Notes: generated from the letters alone by a model not told the origin. 64,000 nt of DNA from Rhizobacter sp. (GCA_019635355.1 JAHBZQ010000001.1:3534001-3598000); one strand, 5' to 3'. Numbered from the stretch's first letter, positions 8,440-17,170 are shown. Numbers and translations: made by a program.

Positions 8440-9624
8440 TCAGGTCTCGCCGCGCGACAGGCCGACGAAGCTCACGAGCGACAGCGCGCCCATCGCGGCG
8501 ACCAGCAGGCCGAGCGCCACGCCGCCGTGGATCGGCAGGCTCACCACCATCAGGCTGCCGAGCGAGCCGGCGGCCATGCGCAGGCAGCCCGAGAGCGCCG
8601 ACGACGAGCCCACGAGCATGGGCGACACGCTCATGCTGCGCAGCATCGCGTTGGGCATCAAGAGGCCGTTGCCCAGGCCGAAGAGCAGCATCGGCACGGC
8701 GATGCAGGCGGCCACGTCGCCAAACACCCCGCCCAGCAGCGCGACGAGGCTGCCCGAGGTTGCCAGCAGCAGGCAGCCGGCCTCGATCAGCCGGCGTGGG
8801 GTGACCTGGCCGGTGAGCCGCGAGACGATGAAGTTGCCGATGACGTAGCCGATGGGCGGCAGCGCACCGTAGACACCGAAGGCCGCCGCGCTCACGTGCA
8901 GCTCGCCGATCAGCAGGGCCGGCGCCTGGGTGTTGTACGCAAAGATGCCCAAGGCACCGATGGCGATGGGCAGCGTGTTGGCCATGAAGCGGCGGGTGCG
9001 CAGCAGCTCCACGTAGCCGGTGACGAGCCGCCAGCCGCCGTGCGTGTTGCGGCGCTCGGCAGGCAGGGTCTCGACCAGGCCGCGCAGCGAGGCGGCCAGC
9101 AGCACCAGCCCGAGCAGCGAGAAGAGCAGCAGGTTGGCGCGCCAACCGAAACTCTGTTGCACCAGGCCGCCGACCATCGGCGCGACGATGGGCGCGATGG
9201 CGATGCTCATGCCCAGGTGGGCGCTCGCGCGGGCGGCGTCTTCGTCGCTCATCGCGTCGCGCACCATCGAGCGCGTGAGCACCATGCCGCCGCTCGCGCC
9301 GATGCCTTGTGCGATGCGCGCGGCGATCAGCCACTCGATGGTGGGCGCGCACCAGGCGGCGAGACTGCCGAGAAAGAAGACCACGAGCGTGACGAGCCCC
9401 ACCTGCCGGCGCCCGGCGCGGTCGCTCCAGGGGCCGACCACCAGCATGAAGGCTGCCATCGCGGCGAGGTAGGCGCTGACGGTGAGCTGCACCTGGCCGA
9501 TCGGCACGCCGAAGTCGCGCGCCATCGCCGGCAGCGAGGGCAGGTAGGCGGAGGAAGAGAAGAGGCCGACCGCGGGCAGCGCGCTCAGCAGCCAGAGGGG
9601 GGCGATGCGGCGGTCTGTGGTCAC
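8440..9624 (-). CDS. Bcr/CflA-type multidrug MFS transporter
   Basis: Inner membrane protein of 394 residues with about 12 hydrophobic segments. The opening LLSALPAVGLFSSSAYLPSL and the loop GPWSDRAGRRQVGL between helices 2 and 3 are typical of the Bcr/CflA drug:proton antiporter family. It begins with GTG, which shares bases with the stop of the preceding quinone oxidoreductase gene (GTGA), so the two are translationally coupled. It is the last gene of a leftward operon that also holds an SDR and a carboxymuconolactone-decarboxylase family gene, which suggests export of a compound related to that pathway. The substrate is unknown. Confidence 0.88.
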   Translation of the reverse strand: MTTDRRIAPLWLLSALPAVGLFSSSAYLPSLPAMARDFGVPIGQVQLTVSAYLAAMAAFMLVVGPWSDRAGRRQVGLVTLVVFFLGSLAAWCAPTIEWLIAARIAQGIGASGGMVLTRSMVRDAMSDEDAARASAHLGMSIAIAPIVAPMVGGLVQQSFGWRANLLLFSLLGLVLLAASLRGLVETLPAERRNTHGGWRLVTGYVELLRTRRFMANTLPIAIGALGIFAYNTQAPALLIGELHVSAAAFGVYGALPPIGYVIGNFIVSRLTGQVTPRRLIEAGCLLLATSGSLVALLGGVFGDVAACIAVPMLLFGLGNGLLMPNAMLRSMSVSPMLVGSSSALSGCLRMAAGSLGSLMVVSLPIHGGVALGLLVAAMGALSLVSFVGLSRGET

Positions 9625-10609
9625 TGCACGGTGAGCACGATCTTGCCGAAGTGCGCGTTGCGCGCCATGTGGGCGAGGGCCTGCGCGGCGTCGTCAAAGG
9701 GGAAGGTGCTGTCGATCGGCAGGGCGAGCTGGCCGGCCGCGAGGGCGGGGCCGAGGTCGGCGCGCATGCGGCGGTTGATCTCGCGCACCTCGTCCACGCT
9801 GCGGGTGCGGAAGGTGACGCCGATGTAGTGGATGCGTTTCAGCGCGTGCAGGTCGAAGTCGAACTCGGCGCGGGTGCCGGCCAGTCGCCCCACGTTGACG
9901 ATGCGGCCGAGCACGCGCGCGGCCTTGAGGTTCTGGTTGGCCTGCGCGCCCGAGAGCTGGTCGACGATGAGGTGCACCCCCTGGCCCTCGGTCGCATCGA
10001 GCAGCCGTTGCGGCCAGTCGGCCTGCGTGGTGTCGACGGCGAGCTGCGCGCCGAAGTCTTTCAGGCGCTCACGGCGGGTCGGGGTGGTGGAGCTGCCTGC
10101 CACGAGGCCCGCGCCCATGAGCTTCGCGATCTGCAGGCCCATCAGGCCGACGCCCGACGAGGCGCCCTGGATCAGCACCGCCTCGCCCTGCTGCAGGCGG
10201 CCGTTGGTGACCACCGCGTCGAGCATGGTCTGCAGGGCGACGGGCAGGGTGGCGGCTTGCTCGAAGCTCATGGACGTTGACGGGATCGGGATGACACGGC
10301 CGAAGTCCGACACCGCGTACTCGGCGAAGGCACCACGGCCGGAGCCCATCACCCGGTCGCCGGGCTTGTATTCCTTCACGTTGGCGCCGCAGCGCACCAC
10401 CTCGCCGGCCACTCCATGCCGAGGCGTGTGCCCGGGCCGCCTTGCGCCCCGTGCGCGTGGCCGGCGGCCATGCCGAGGTCGGCACGGTTGAGGCCGCAGG
10501 CGCGCACCTTCACCAGCACCTCGTCGGGCCCCGGCTCGGGGATGTCGACGTGTTGGATCTGCAGGCCTTGGGCGCCGGCCTGGACGGCGGCTTTCATCGT
10601 CTTGCTCAT
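9621..10609 (-). pseudogene. Zinc-type alcohol dehydrogenase / quinone oxidoreductase, frameshifted
   Basis: Two reading frames together encode one medium-chain dehydrogenase of the NADPH:quinone oxidoreductase type. The first frame (from 10609) gives MKAAVQAGAQGLQI and then GTRLGMEW. The second frame continues with AGEVVRCGANVKEYKPGDRV and carries the NADPH-binding segment GASSGVGLMGLQIAK. The junction is at 10409-10410: the minus strand reads GAGTGGCCGGCGAGG, where one more G after TGG would restore the frame. A single base has therefore been lost in a short G run. The rest of the gene is intact to its stop, which overlaps the MFS start. This is either a recent inactivation or a sequencing error; the otherwise undamaged sequence favours a very recent event or an error. 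Confidence 0.85.
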
Positions 10610-10631
10610 GTCGACCTTTCTAGCAGGTGGC

Positions 10632-10717
10632 GGCGGGCCGAGCGCCGGGCCGCTCCCAAGCCGGCCCGCATCCCCTTGGGGGATCGACCGATGTACTCAT
10701 CGGGCGAGGGGTTGTCA
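10632..10717. repeat. Composite palindromic intergenic repeat, copy A
   Basis: The first 29 bases (10632-10660) are identical to 38010-38038, and the rest aligns closely with 38062-38115. On the plus strand it contains hairpin ATCCCC/GGGGAT (10670-10684) and hairpin CCGATG-TACT-CATCGG (10688-10703). It ends exactly in the stop codon of the leftward SDR gene, as copy B ends in the stop of the RND pump gene. Read from that gene, the hairpins come just after the stop, so a terminator or mRNA 3'-end role is plausible. Confidence 0.8.
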
Positions 10718-11566
10718 TGTCCTGATGACGCCGATGCTCAGCCCGCCATCGGCCAGCAGCGCATGCCCGTTGACGTAGGTGGATTCGTGGGAGATGAGGA
10801 AGAGCGTCGCATACGCCACCTCCCAGCCGGTGCCCTGGCGGCCGAAGGGCACGGCCAGCGCGCGGTTGGGGCGACGGCGGCTCGCGTCGCGGCCCATCGG
10901 CGTGTCCATCAGGCCGGGCAGCACGGCGTTGCAGCGGATGCCCTTGGGCTCACCGGCGACGGCGATGGCGCGTGCCAGCGAGACCTGCGCGGCCTTGGCC
11001 GATTCGTAGGTCGGGTTGCGGCTCGCGTTGCGCAGGCTGGCGAGCGAGGACATCAGCACGATGCTGCCGCCCGGGCTCATCAGCGGCAGCGCGGCCTGGC
11101 TGAAGAACATGTGGCTCTTCACGTTGACGCCGTATTCCTTGTCCCAGGTCTCGGGCGTGATGCGGTCGAACGGCAGGCCATGCGAGATGCCGACGTTGAG
11201 CACCAGGCCATCGAGGCCGCCCATCGCCTCGGCGGCTTGCGCCACCAGCGGGGCGATGCCGGCGGTATCCAGCACGTCGGCCACGAAGGCGTGGGCCGTG
11301 CCGCCTTCGGCCGTGATCTGGTCGACGGTGGCCTGCACCGCCTCGGCCTTGACGTCGACACACGCGACCTGCGCGCCTTCACGCGCGAAGAGCACGGAGA
11401 TGGCGCGGCCGTTGCCGATGGGCGGGTCTTCTTCGGGAATGACCCGCTGGCCGGCGCCGATGACGAGCACACGGCGGCCTTGTAGTCGGCCGCGGCCGGG
11501 GGCGTGGCCGAGGGTCTCGGGGTGCAGGGCGCGGCTCGGGTCGAGGTCGGTGGGGGCGAGGTTCAT
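10715..11566 (-). CDS. SDR family NAD(P)-dependent oxidoreductase
   Basis: Short-chain dehydrogenase of 283 residues. After a tail of about 28 residues come the Rossmann strand and glycine motif RRVLVIGAGQRV, the NVGI element (NAG position), the Ser of VLMSSLASL, and the catalytic YESAK (YxxxK). The C terminus has the usual NGHALLADGG. The loop after the glycine motif (EEDPPIGNGRAIS) is longer than usual. Such enzymes oxidise or reduce alcohols, ketones or ring intermediates; the substrate is unknown. It is followed by the frameshifted quinone oxidoreductase and MFS genes and preceded by a carboxymuconolactone-decarboxylase family gene, which fits a small catabolic operon. Confidence 0.88.
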   Translation of the reverse strand: MNLAPTDLDPSRALHPETLGHAPGRGRLQGRRVLVIGAGQRVIPEEDPPIGNGRAISVLFAREGAQVACVDVKAEAVQATVDQITAEGGTAHAFVADVLDTAGIAPLVAQAAEAMGGLDGLVLNVGISHGLPFDRITPETWDKEYGVNVKSHMFFSQAALPLMSPGGSIVLMSSLASLRNASRNPTYESAKAAQVSLARAIAVAGEPKGIRCNAVLPGLMDTPMGRDASRRRPNRALAVPFGRQGTGWEVAYATLFLISHESTYVNGHALLADGGLSIGVIRT

Positions 11567-11604
11567 GGGGTTCCTTCTGCGTGGAAGTCAGCAACCCGTT
11601 CGGG

Positions 11605-11653
11605 CTGAGGTATCGAAGCCCTGCATGGCCTGAGCGGGCCTTCGATACCTCAG
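11605..11653. repeat. 14-bp perfect inverted repeat between CMD-family and SDR genes
   Basis: CTGAGGTATCGAAG (11605-11618) is repeated inverted as CTTCGATACCTCAG (11640-11653), with a 21-base loop. The same motif with one change occurs as CTGAGGTACCGAAG inside the insertion of repeat copy B (38046-38059), so this is a dispersed palindromic repeat. It could form a hairpin in the leftward mRNA between the two genes. Confidence 0.75.
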
Positions 11654-11668
11654 GCTGAGCGGTTGTGT

Positions 11669-12196
11669 TTACTTGATCGTGCCGGCGGGTTCGATGTCGA
11701 CCTCGAAGTTCTCGAGGAAGCGGCTCACCAGCATGTAGAAGCCGATGGTCAGCACCAGCTCGGCGGTCTGGCGGTGACCGAAGCGTTCGGCGACCTGGTT
11801 GAACAAGGCATCGGGCGCCTTCACCTCGCGGAACACCACGTCGGTGAACTCGAGCACCAGCTTCTCGTCGGGGGTGAGCACCGAGGTGTCGGCGCCGACT
11901 TCGAGCGCGGCGATGGTCGCGTCGCACATGCCCACGTTCTTCGCCACCCGCTTGTGCTGGTGCACCTCGTAGCTCGCGTTGCTCAGGATGCCCACGCGCA
12001 GGATGGCGATCTCGCGCAGCTGCGAGTCGAGCTCGTTGTGGCGCAGCAGCGCGCTGCCGAGCGCAAGAAAGCCCGAGGAGGCCGCGTCGCCCGCGTGCGG
12101 CAGCATGCGGTAGAGGTTGAGCGGGTTGCGCGAGGCGAGCAGCGCCTGGTACTGCTCGCTCGCCTGGCTCATGTCGAAATAGGGAATGCGGGCCAC
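11669..12196 (-). CDS. Carboxymuconolactone decarboxylase family protein
   Basis: Protein of 175 residues of the CMD/AhpD-like fold. It shows the usual helix pattern LRHNELDSQLREIAILRVG, then SNASYEVHQHKRVAKNVG. The position that carries the CxxC of peroxidase-type AhpD members is SNASYEVHQH here, so a thiol peroxidase role is unlikely. The start is GTG behind AAAGGAG; the upstream ATG lies beyond the palindromic operator. It probably heads the leftward operon with the SDR, quinone oxidoreductase and MFS genes. The actual reaction is unknown; related proteins occur in aromatic and lactone degradation. Confidence 0.82.
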   Translation of the reverse strand: MARIPYFDMSQASEQYQALLASRNPLNLYRMLPHAGDAASSGFLALGSALLRHNELDSQLREIAILRVGILSNASYEVHQHKRVAKNVGMCDATIAALEVGADTSVLTPDEKLVLEFTDVVFREVKAPDALFNQVAERFGHRQTAELVLTIGFYMLVSRFLENFEVDIEPAGTIK

Positions 12197-12243
12197 GGAG
12201 GCTCCTTTGTGATGATGTTGTGGAGGCAATGCTAGCGCAGGAG

Positions 12244-12255
12244 TGAAACGTTTCA
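12244..12255. promoter_or_regulatory. LacI-type operator palindrome
   Basis: TGAAACGTTTCA is a perfect 12-base palindrome with the central CG and flanking AAA/TTT typical of LacI-family operators. It lies 48 bases before the GTG of the CMD-family gene and 52 bases before the divergent methyltransferase gene. A LacI regulator is encoded about 3.8 kb away, beyond the same operon. Confidence 0.55.
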
Positions 12256-12306
12256 TTTCGGGCAAGCCCGGGCCCGGGTTGTCCGCTGCGGGACACAATC
12301 GGCGCC

Positions 12307-13536
12307 ATGAGCGCACCCCACCCGTCGTCGTCGACCGCCACGCTGCACGAGCAGCCGGATTTCCAGCGCTTTGCCGCCCGCCTGGGCGAGGTGCTGGCGA
12401 GCGACGACTTCGCGAAGCTGGTGCTGGCCAAGCCGCTCGCGGCGGCGGGTGACCTGCAGCGTGTGACGGCGCGGCGTGTGGTGCTGCGCGGCGAGCGGGT
12501 GCTCTCGCTCGTCTACACGCACGCCACGCGCGACATCACCAAGAACCACCCGCTCGATGAAGGCCAGGCCGTGCTGCTCGGCCTCGTGGGCACGCAGTTC
12601 GGCAATGCGCACCTCTTCCATGCGGACGAGGAAGTGCAGCTGGCGGTGAGCAAACGAGGCCGCTGCACGCTGGCCACGCACCGGGCCACCGCGCCGCAGG
12701 CCGCGTCGTCAGGCCACGACCGCGAGAAGCAGCGCTGGGTCGACGTGAACCGGCCCTTCCTCGTTGAGCTCGGCGTGACCACGCGCGACCACCAGGTGGT
12801 GCCGGCGATGGCGCGCAAGTGGAAGCAGATCAACAAGTTCGTCGAGGTGTTCGCGCATGCGTTGGAGCGCTCGCGCCTGGCCGACGCGAAGGCGCTGCAC
12901 GTGATCGACTTCGGCTCGGGCAAGGGCTACCTGACCTTCGCGCTGCACGACTGGCTGCGCCACACGAAACACATCGACGCGCAGGTGACCGGCGTGGAGC
13001 TGCGGCCCGACATGGTGAAGCTGTGCAACGACGCCATCGCGCGCCTGAAGCTCGAGGGCCTGCGCATCGAAGAGGGCGACGTGCGGCACTACCAGCCCGC
13101 CGAGCTAAACGTGATGATCGCGCTGCACGCCTGCGACACGGCGACCGACCACGCGATCCACCTCGGCCTGCGCGCCGGGGCCGACATCATCCTGTGTTCA
13201 CCCTGCTGCCACAAGGAGCTGCGCCCGCAGCTGCTGAGCCCGCACCCGCTCGCGCCCATCCTGCAGCATGGCGTGCACCTGGGCCAGCAGGCCGAGATGC
13301 TGACCGACGGCCTGCGCGCGATGCTGCTCGACGCCTGCGGCTACGACACGCAGGTGTTCGAGTTCGTGTCGCTGGAGCACACGCAGAAGAACAAGATGAT
13401 CCTCGCGGTGAAGCGGGCGCAGCCGCGCTCCAACACCGAGGTGTTGCAGCAGGTGCGCGAGGTGAAGGACTTCTACCGCGTACAGCAGCAGTGCCTGGAG
13501 ACGCTGCTCAAGGCCGACGGGCTGCTGCCGGCCTGA
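12307..13536 (+). CDS. SAM-dependent methyltransferase (METTL25-like)
   Basis: Cytoplasmic protein of 409 residues. The SAM-binding motif I is VIDFGSGKGYLTF at about residue 200, followed by GVELRPDMV (motif II). The later ALHACDTATD and CSPCCHKEL segments are typical of the Methyltransf_32 family, related to eukaryotic METTL25/RRNAD1 proteins. The N-terminal 150 residues are specific to the bacterial members. The target is probably RNA but is not established. The start is the first ATG after the divergent promoter region. It ends one base before the napC stop on the other strand, so the two units are strictly convergent without a visible terminator. Confidence 0.85.
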   Translation: MSAPHPSSSTATLHEQPDFQRFAARLGEVLASDDFAKLVLAKPLAAAGDLQRVTARRVVLRGERVLSLVYTHATRDITKNHPLDEGQAVLLGLVGTQFGNAHLFHADEEVQLAVSKRGRCTLATHRATAPQAASSGHDREKQRWVDVNRPFLVELGVTTRDHQVVPAMARKWKQINKFVEVFAHALERSRLADAKALHVIDFGSGKGYLTFALHDWLRHTKHIDAQVTGVELRPDMVKLCNDAIARLKLEGLRIEEGDVRHYQPAELNVMIALHACDTATDHAIHLGLRAGADIILCSPCCHKELRPQLLSPHPLAPILQHGVHLGQQAEMLTDGLRAMLLDACGYDTQVFEFVSLEHTQKNKMILAVKRAQPRSNTEVLQQVREVKDFYRVQQQCLETLLKADGLLPA

Positions 13537-13537
13537 T

Positions 13538-14194
13538 TCACTTCGACGCCACACCCGAGGCCGCCGCCGCGCTCTGCGGCGTGGGCACCACCTGCCCCGG
13601 GGTGTCGCTCGGGCCCTGGCCGGGCGGGATGTGCGGCAGCCGGTGGGCGATGCCCTTGTGGCAGTCGATGCAGGTCTTCTCTTTGTTGGCGAGGTAGGTG
13701 CTGTGCATCGCCTGCGCGCGCTGGCTCTGGCGGGTGAAGTCCATCGAGTCGTACTGGTGGCAGTTGCGGCACTCCAGCGAATCGTTGGCCTTCAGGCGCG
13801 CCCATTCGTGCTGCGCGAGTTCCAGCCGCTTGGCCTGGAACTTCTCGGGCGTGTCGATGGTGCCGAAGATCTTGCCCCACACCTCCTTCGAGGCCTGCAT
13901 CTTGCGGGCCATCTTGTCGGTCCAGTTGTGCGGCACGTGGCAGTCGCTGCAGACCGCACGCACGCCGGAACGGTTGGTGTAGTGGATGGTGGTCTTGAGT
14001 TCGGCGAACACGTTGTCGCGCATCTCGTGGCAGCCGGTGCAGAAGGCTTCGGTGTTGGTCGCCTCCATCGCGGTGTTGAAGCCGCCCCAGAAGACGATGC
14101 CGCCGATGAAGCCGACGATGGTCAGGAAGCCGAGGCTGTAGTGGACGCTCGGGCGAGAGATGACATGCCAGTAACGCTTGAGCAGGTTGATCAC
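13538..14194 (-). CDS. napC: Periplasmic nitrate reductase tetrahaem cytochrome c NapC
   Basis: Membrane-anchored quinol dehydrogenase of 218 residues. One N-terminal transmembrane segment (YSLGFLTIVGFIGGIVFWGG, about 22-41) is followed by four CxxCH haem sites: CTGCH, CSDCH, CRNCH and CIDCH. It passes electrons from the quinol pool to NapB and so to NapA. The start is GTG, overlapping the napB stop (GTGA) with AGAGGA upstream; the ATG 27 codons earlier lies inside napB. A Pro/Ala-rich tail follows the last haem. It is the last gene of napEDABC. Confidence 0.95.
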   Translation of the reverse strand: MINLLKRYWHVISRPSVHYSLGFLTIVGFIGGIVFWGGFNTAMEATNTEAFCTGCHEMRDNVFAELKTTIHYTNRSGVRAVCSDCHVPHNWTDKMARKMQASKEVWGKIFGTIDTPEKFQAKRLELAQHEWARLKANDSLECRNCHQYDSMDFTRQSQRAQAMHSTYLANKEKTCIDCHKGIAHRLPHIPPGQGPSDTPGQVVPTPQSAAAASGVASK

Positions 14195-14673
14195 GGTGTG
14201 GTCCTCTGGGGCGTCGTCAAACCTTGGAAACGGTTGCCGGTGATGGGGGACACCGGCTCCTGCGACACGTGGCACTGCTGGCAGAAGTAGCGGCGGGTGG
14301 AGATGCGGTCGAGTACCTTGCCGTTGCGGTCGACGTAGTGCGTCTTGCTCACCGGCACCGCGCCGCTGAACTCGGTCTTGTCACGCGCGTGGCAGTCGAG
14401 GCATTTGTTGAAGTTCTTGTCGATCTGGTAGCCGTCGACACGGTGCGGCACCACCGGTGGCTGCATGTCGTAGTTGCGCGGCATGCGGCGGTCGTCGTTG
14501 ACGCTGTTGGTCAGGCGCGGCGGGCGGGTGCTGTCGGGGATGGGCGCCGTGCCGCGGGCGGCGTCGGTGAAGCCCGCGGGGGCGCTGGCAGGCGCGCTGG
14601 TGGAGGTTTGCGCCATCGGTGCGAGCGGCAGCGCGAGCGCCGCGGCGAGCAGGAGCAAAAAGCGTCGTGTCAT
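14191..14673 (-). CDS. napB: Periplasmic nitrate reductase dihaem cytochrome c NapB
   Basis: Periplasmic electron-transfer subunit of 160 residues, partner of NapA. It has a cleavable signal peptide (about 1-21, RRFLLLLAAALALPLAPMAQ) and two haem-binding sites, CLDCH at 91-95 and CQQCH at 131-135. The distal ligand region around MQPPVVPHRVDGY is also family-like. It lies four bases after the napA stop and overlaps napC by four bases, so all are cotranscribed. Confidence 0.95.
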   Translation of the reverse strand: MTRRFLLLLAAALALPLAPMAQTSTSAPASAPAGFTDAARGTAPIPDSTRPPRLTNSVNDDRRMPRNYDMQPPVVPHRVDGYQIDKNFNKCLDCHARDKTEFSGAVPVSKTHYVDRNGKVLDRISTRRYFCQQCHVSQEPVSPITGNRFQGLTTPQRTTP

Positions 14674-14677
14674 GGCA

Positions 14678-17170
14678 TCACACCTTCTCGATCTTGATCG
14701 CGCACTTCTTGAAGTCCGTCTGCAGGGAGATCGGGTCGGTGGCGTCGAGCGTCAGCTTGTTGATGAGCTGGCTGGCATCGAACCAGGGCACGAACACCAG
14801 GCCGCGCGGCGGCTTGTTGCGCCCCCGCGTTTCGACGCGGGTGTGCATGCGGCCGCGCCGCGAGCTGAGCATGACCTCGTCGCCGCGCCGCACGCCGAGC
14901 GCGCGTGCGTCTTCCGGGTGGATGTAGCAGACCGCGTTGGGCACCGCCTTGTGCAGCTCCGGCACGCGCCGGGTCATCGAGCCAGAGTGCCAGTGCTCCA
15001 GCACACGCCCGGTCGACAGCCAGAACGGGTACTCCTTGTCGGGTGCTTCCGCCGGCGGCTCGTAGGGCAGGGCGAAGATGACCGCCTTGTTGTCCTTGTG
15101 GCCGTAGAACTGGTAGCCGGTGCCCGCCTTCACATAGGGGTCGCTGCCTTCCTTGTAGCGCCAGCGGGTCTCCTTGCCGTTGACGACCGGCCAGCGCAGG
15201 CCGCGCACCTGGTGGTAGGTGTCGAAGGGGGCGAGGTCGTGCCCGTGGCCGCGGCCGAAGGTTGCGTATTCCTCGAACAGGCCCTTCTGCACGTAGAAGC
15301 CGAAGGCCTTCGATTCGTCGTTGGCGTAGCCGGCTTCGATCTGCGAGGTGGGGAAGGCATCGACCTGGCCGTTGCGGTACAGCACCTCGAAGAGTGTCTT
15401 GCCCTTGACCGACGGCTGCTTGGCGATGAGCTCGGCCGGCCACACCTCCTCGATCTTGAAGCGCTTGCTGAACTCCATCAGCTGCCAGAGGTCGCTCTTG
15501 GCTTCGCCCGGTGCGCTGACCAGCTGGTGCCAAAAGTGCGTGCGCCGCTCGGCGTTGCCATACGCGCCTTCCTTCTCGACCCACATCGCGGTCGGCAGGA
15601 TCAGGTCGGCGGCGACGGCGGTGACGGTCGGGTAGGCGTCGGACACGACCACGAAGTTGGCCGGGTTGCGGTAGCCGGGGAAGCCTTCCTGCGAGAGGTT
15701 GGCCGCCGCCTGCATGTTGTTGTTGACCTGCACCCAGTACGCATTGAGCTTGCCGTCTTTCAGCATGCGGTTCTGCAGCACGGCGTGGTAGCCCGGCGTG
15801 GTGGGGATGGTGCCCTGGGGCACCTTCCAGATTTCTTCGGTGTGCTTGCGGTGCTCGGGGTTGGCCACCACCATGTCGGCGGGCAGGCGGTGCGAGAAGG
15901 TGCCCACCTCGCGTGCGGTGCCGCAGGCGCTCGGCTGGCCGGTGAGCGAGAAGGGGCTGTTGCCCGGCGTGGAGATCTTGCCGGTCAGCAAGTGGATGTT
16001 GTAGACCATGTTGTTGGCCCACACACCGCGGGTGTGCTGGTTGAAGCCCATGGTCCAGAACGACATCACCTTGACCTTCGGGTCGGCGTACAGCTCGGCC
16101 AGCGCGAGCAGCCGGTTGGCCGGCACGCCCGAGAGCTTGGCGGTGTACTCGAGCGTGTAGGTCGACACGAACTTGGCGAACTCGTCGAAGCTGCTCGGCT
16201 TGGCGCCGCCCGCGTCCTTCGCGTTCTTCGCCGCCACCTGCAGCGGGTGCTCGGGGCGCAGGCCGTAGCCGATGTCGGGGTTGCCCACCTTGAAGGTGGT
16301 GTGCTTGTCGACGAACTCGCGGTTCACACGCCCGGTGCTGATGATGTGGTGGGCGATGAAGTTGAGGATGGCCAGGTCCGTCTGCGGCGTGAAGATCATG
16401 TTGATGTCGGCCAGGTCGCACGAGCGGTGCTCGAAGGTCGACAGCACGGCCACCTTCACATGCGCGGCCGAGAGGCGCCGGTCGGTCACGCGGGTCCACA
16501 GCACCGGGTGCATCTCGGCCATGTTGGAGCCCCAGAGCACGAAGGCGTCGGCCGCTTCGATGTCGTCGTAGCAGCCCATCGGCTCGTCCATGCCGAAGGT
16601 GCGCATCATCCCGGCCACGGCCGAGGCCATGCAGTGGCGTGCGTTGGGGTCGATGTTGTTGGTGCGGAAGCCCGCCTTCATCAGCTTCAACGCGGCGTAG
16701 CCTTCCCACACCGTCCACTGGCCGGAGCCGAACATGCCCACCGCCGTCGGCCCCTTTTCCTTGAGCACCTTCTTCCACTGCGCGGCCATGGTGTCGAAGG
16801 CCATGTCCCAGCTCACGGGCTGGAACTCGCCGTTCTTGTCGTACTGGCCGTTCTTCATGCGCAGCAGCGGCTTGGTCAGCCGGTCTTCGCCGTACATGAT
16901 CTTGCTGAGGAAGTAGCCCTTCACGCAGTTGAGGCCCTTGTTGACCTCCGCCTGCACGTCGCCGTGGGTGGCGACCACGCGGTTGTCCTTCACGCCCACG
17001 GTCACGCCGCAGCCGGTGCCGCAGAAGCGGCAGGGCGCCTTCGACCATTTCACGCTCGGGTCGTTGGGGGCGGCGGGTTGCTGGGCGTTGCCGGGCAGCG
17101 GCACGCCGGCCACCATCGCGGCGGTGGCCGCGGCGGTGTTGCGGATGAAATCACGACGGACGATGGCCAT
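14678..17170 (-). CDS. napA: Periplasmic nitrate reductase catalytic subunit NapA
   Basis: Molybdoenzyme of 830 residues that reduces nitrate to nitrite in the periplasm. It has a Tat signal (RRDFIR at 5-10, then a hydrophobic stretch), a [4Fe-4S] motif with Cys47, Cys50, Cys54 and Cys82 (CRFCGTGC, later NCVKG), and the Mo-ligand Cys180 in NARHCMASA. The C-terminal dinucleotide-binding domain ends with residues resembling NapA of other proteobacteria. The start is the ATG behind GAAGGGG, seven bases away; a longer frame starts 11 codons earlier inside napD. The gene overlaps napD by 20 bases, and NapD protects the Tat signal. The function is respiratory or redox-balancing nitrate reduction. 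Confidence 0.97.
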   Translation of the reverse strand: MAIVRRDFIRNTAAATAAMVAGVPLPGNAQQPAAPNDPSVKWSKAPCRFCGTGCGVTVGVKDNRVVATHGDVQAEVNKGLNCVKGYFLSKIMYGEDRLTKPLLRMKNGQYDKNGEFQPVSWDMAFDTMAAQWKKVLKEKGPTAVGMFGSGQWTVWEGYAALKLMKAGFRTNNIDPNARHCMASAVAGMMRTFGMDEPMGCYDDIEAADAFVLWGSNMAEMHPVLWTRVTDRRLSAAHVKVAVLSTFEHRSCDLADINMIFTPQTDLAILNFIAHHIISTGRVNREFVDKHTTFKVGNPDIGYGLRPEHPLQVAAKNAKDAGGAKPSSFDEFAKFVSTYTLEYTAKLSGVPANRLLALAELYADPKVKVMSFWTMGFNQHTRGVWANNMVYNIHLLTGKISTPGNSPFSLTGQPSACGTAREVGTFSHRLPADMVVANPEHRKHTEEIWKVPQGTIPTTPGYHAVLQNRMLKDGKLNAYWVQVNNNMQAAANLSQEGFPGYRNPANFVVVSDAYPTVTAVAADLILPTAMWVEKEGAYGNAERRTHFWHQLVSAPGEAKSDLWQLMEFSKRFKIEEVWPAELIAKQPSVKGKTLFEVLYRNGQVDAFPTSQIEAGYANDESKAFGFYVQKGLFEEYATFGRGHGHDLAPFDTYHQVRGLRWPVVNGKETRWRYKEGSDPYVKAGTGYQFYGHKDNKAVIFALPYEPPAEAPDKEYPFWLSTGRVLEHWHSGSMTRRVPELHKAVPNAVCYIHPEDARALGVRRGDEVMLSSRRGRMHTRVETRGRNKPPRGLVFVPWFDASQLINKLTLDATDPISLQTDFKKCAIKIEKV

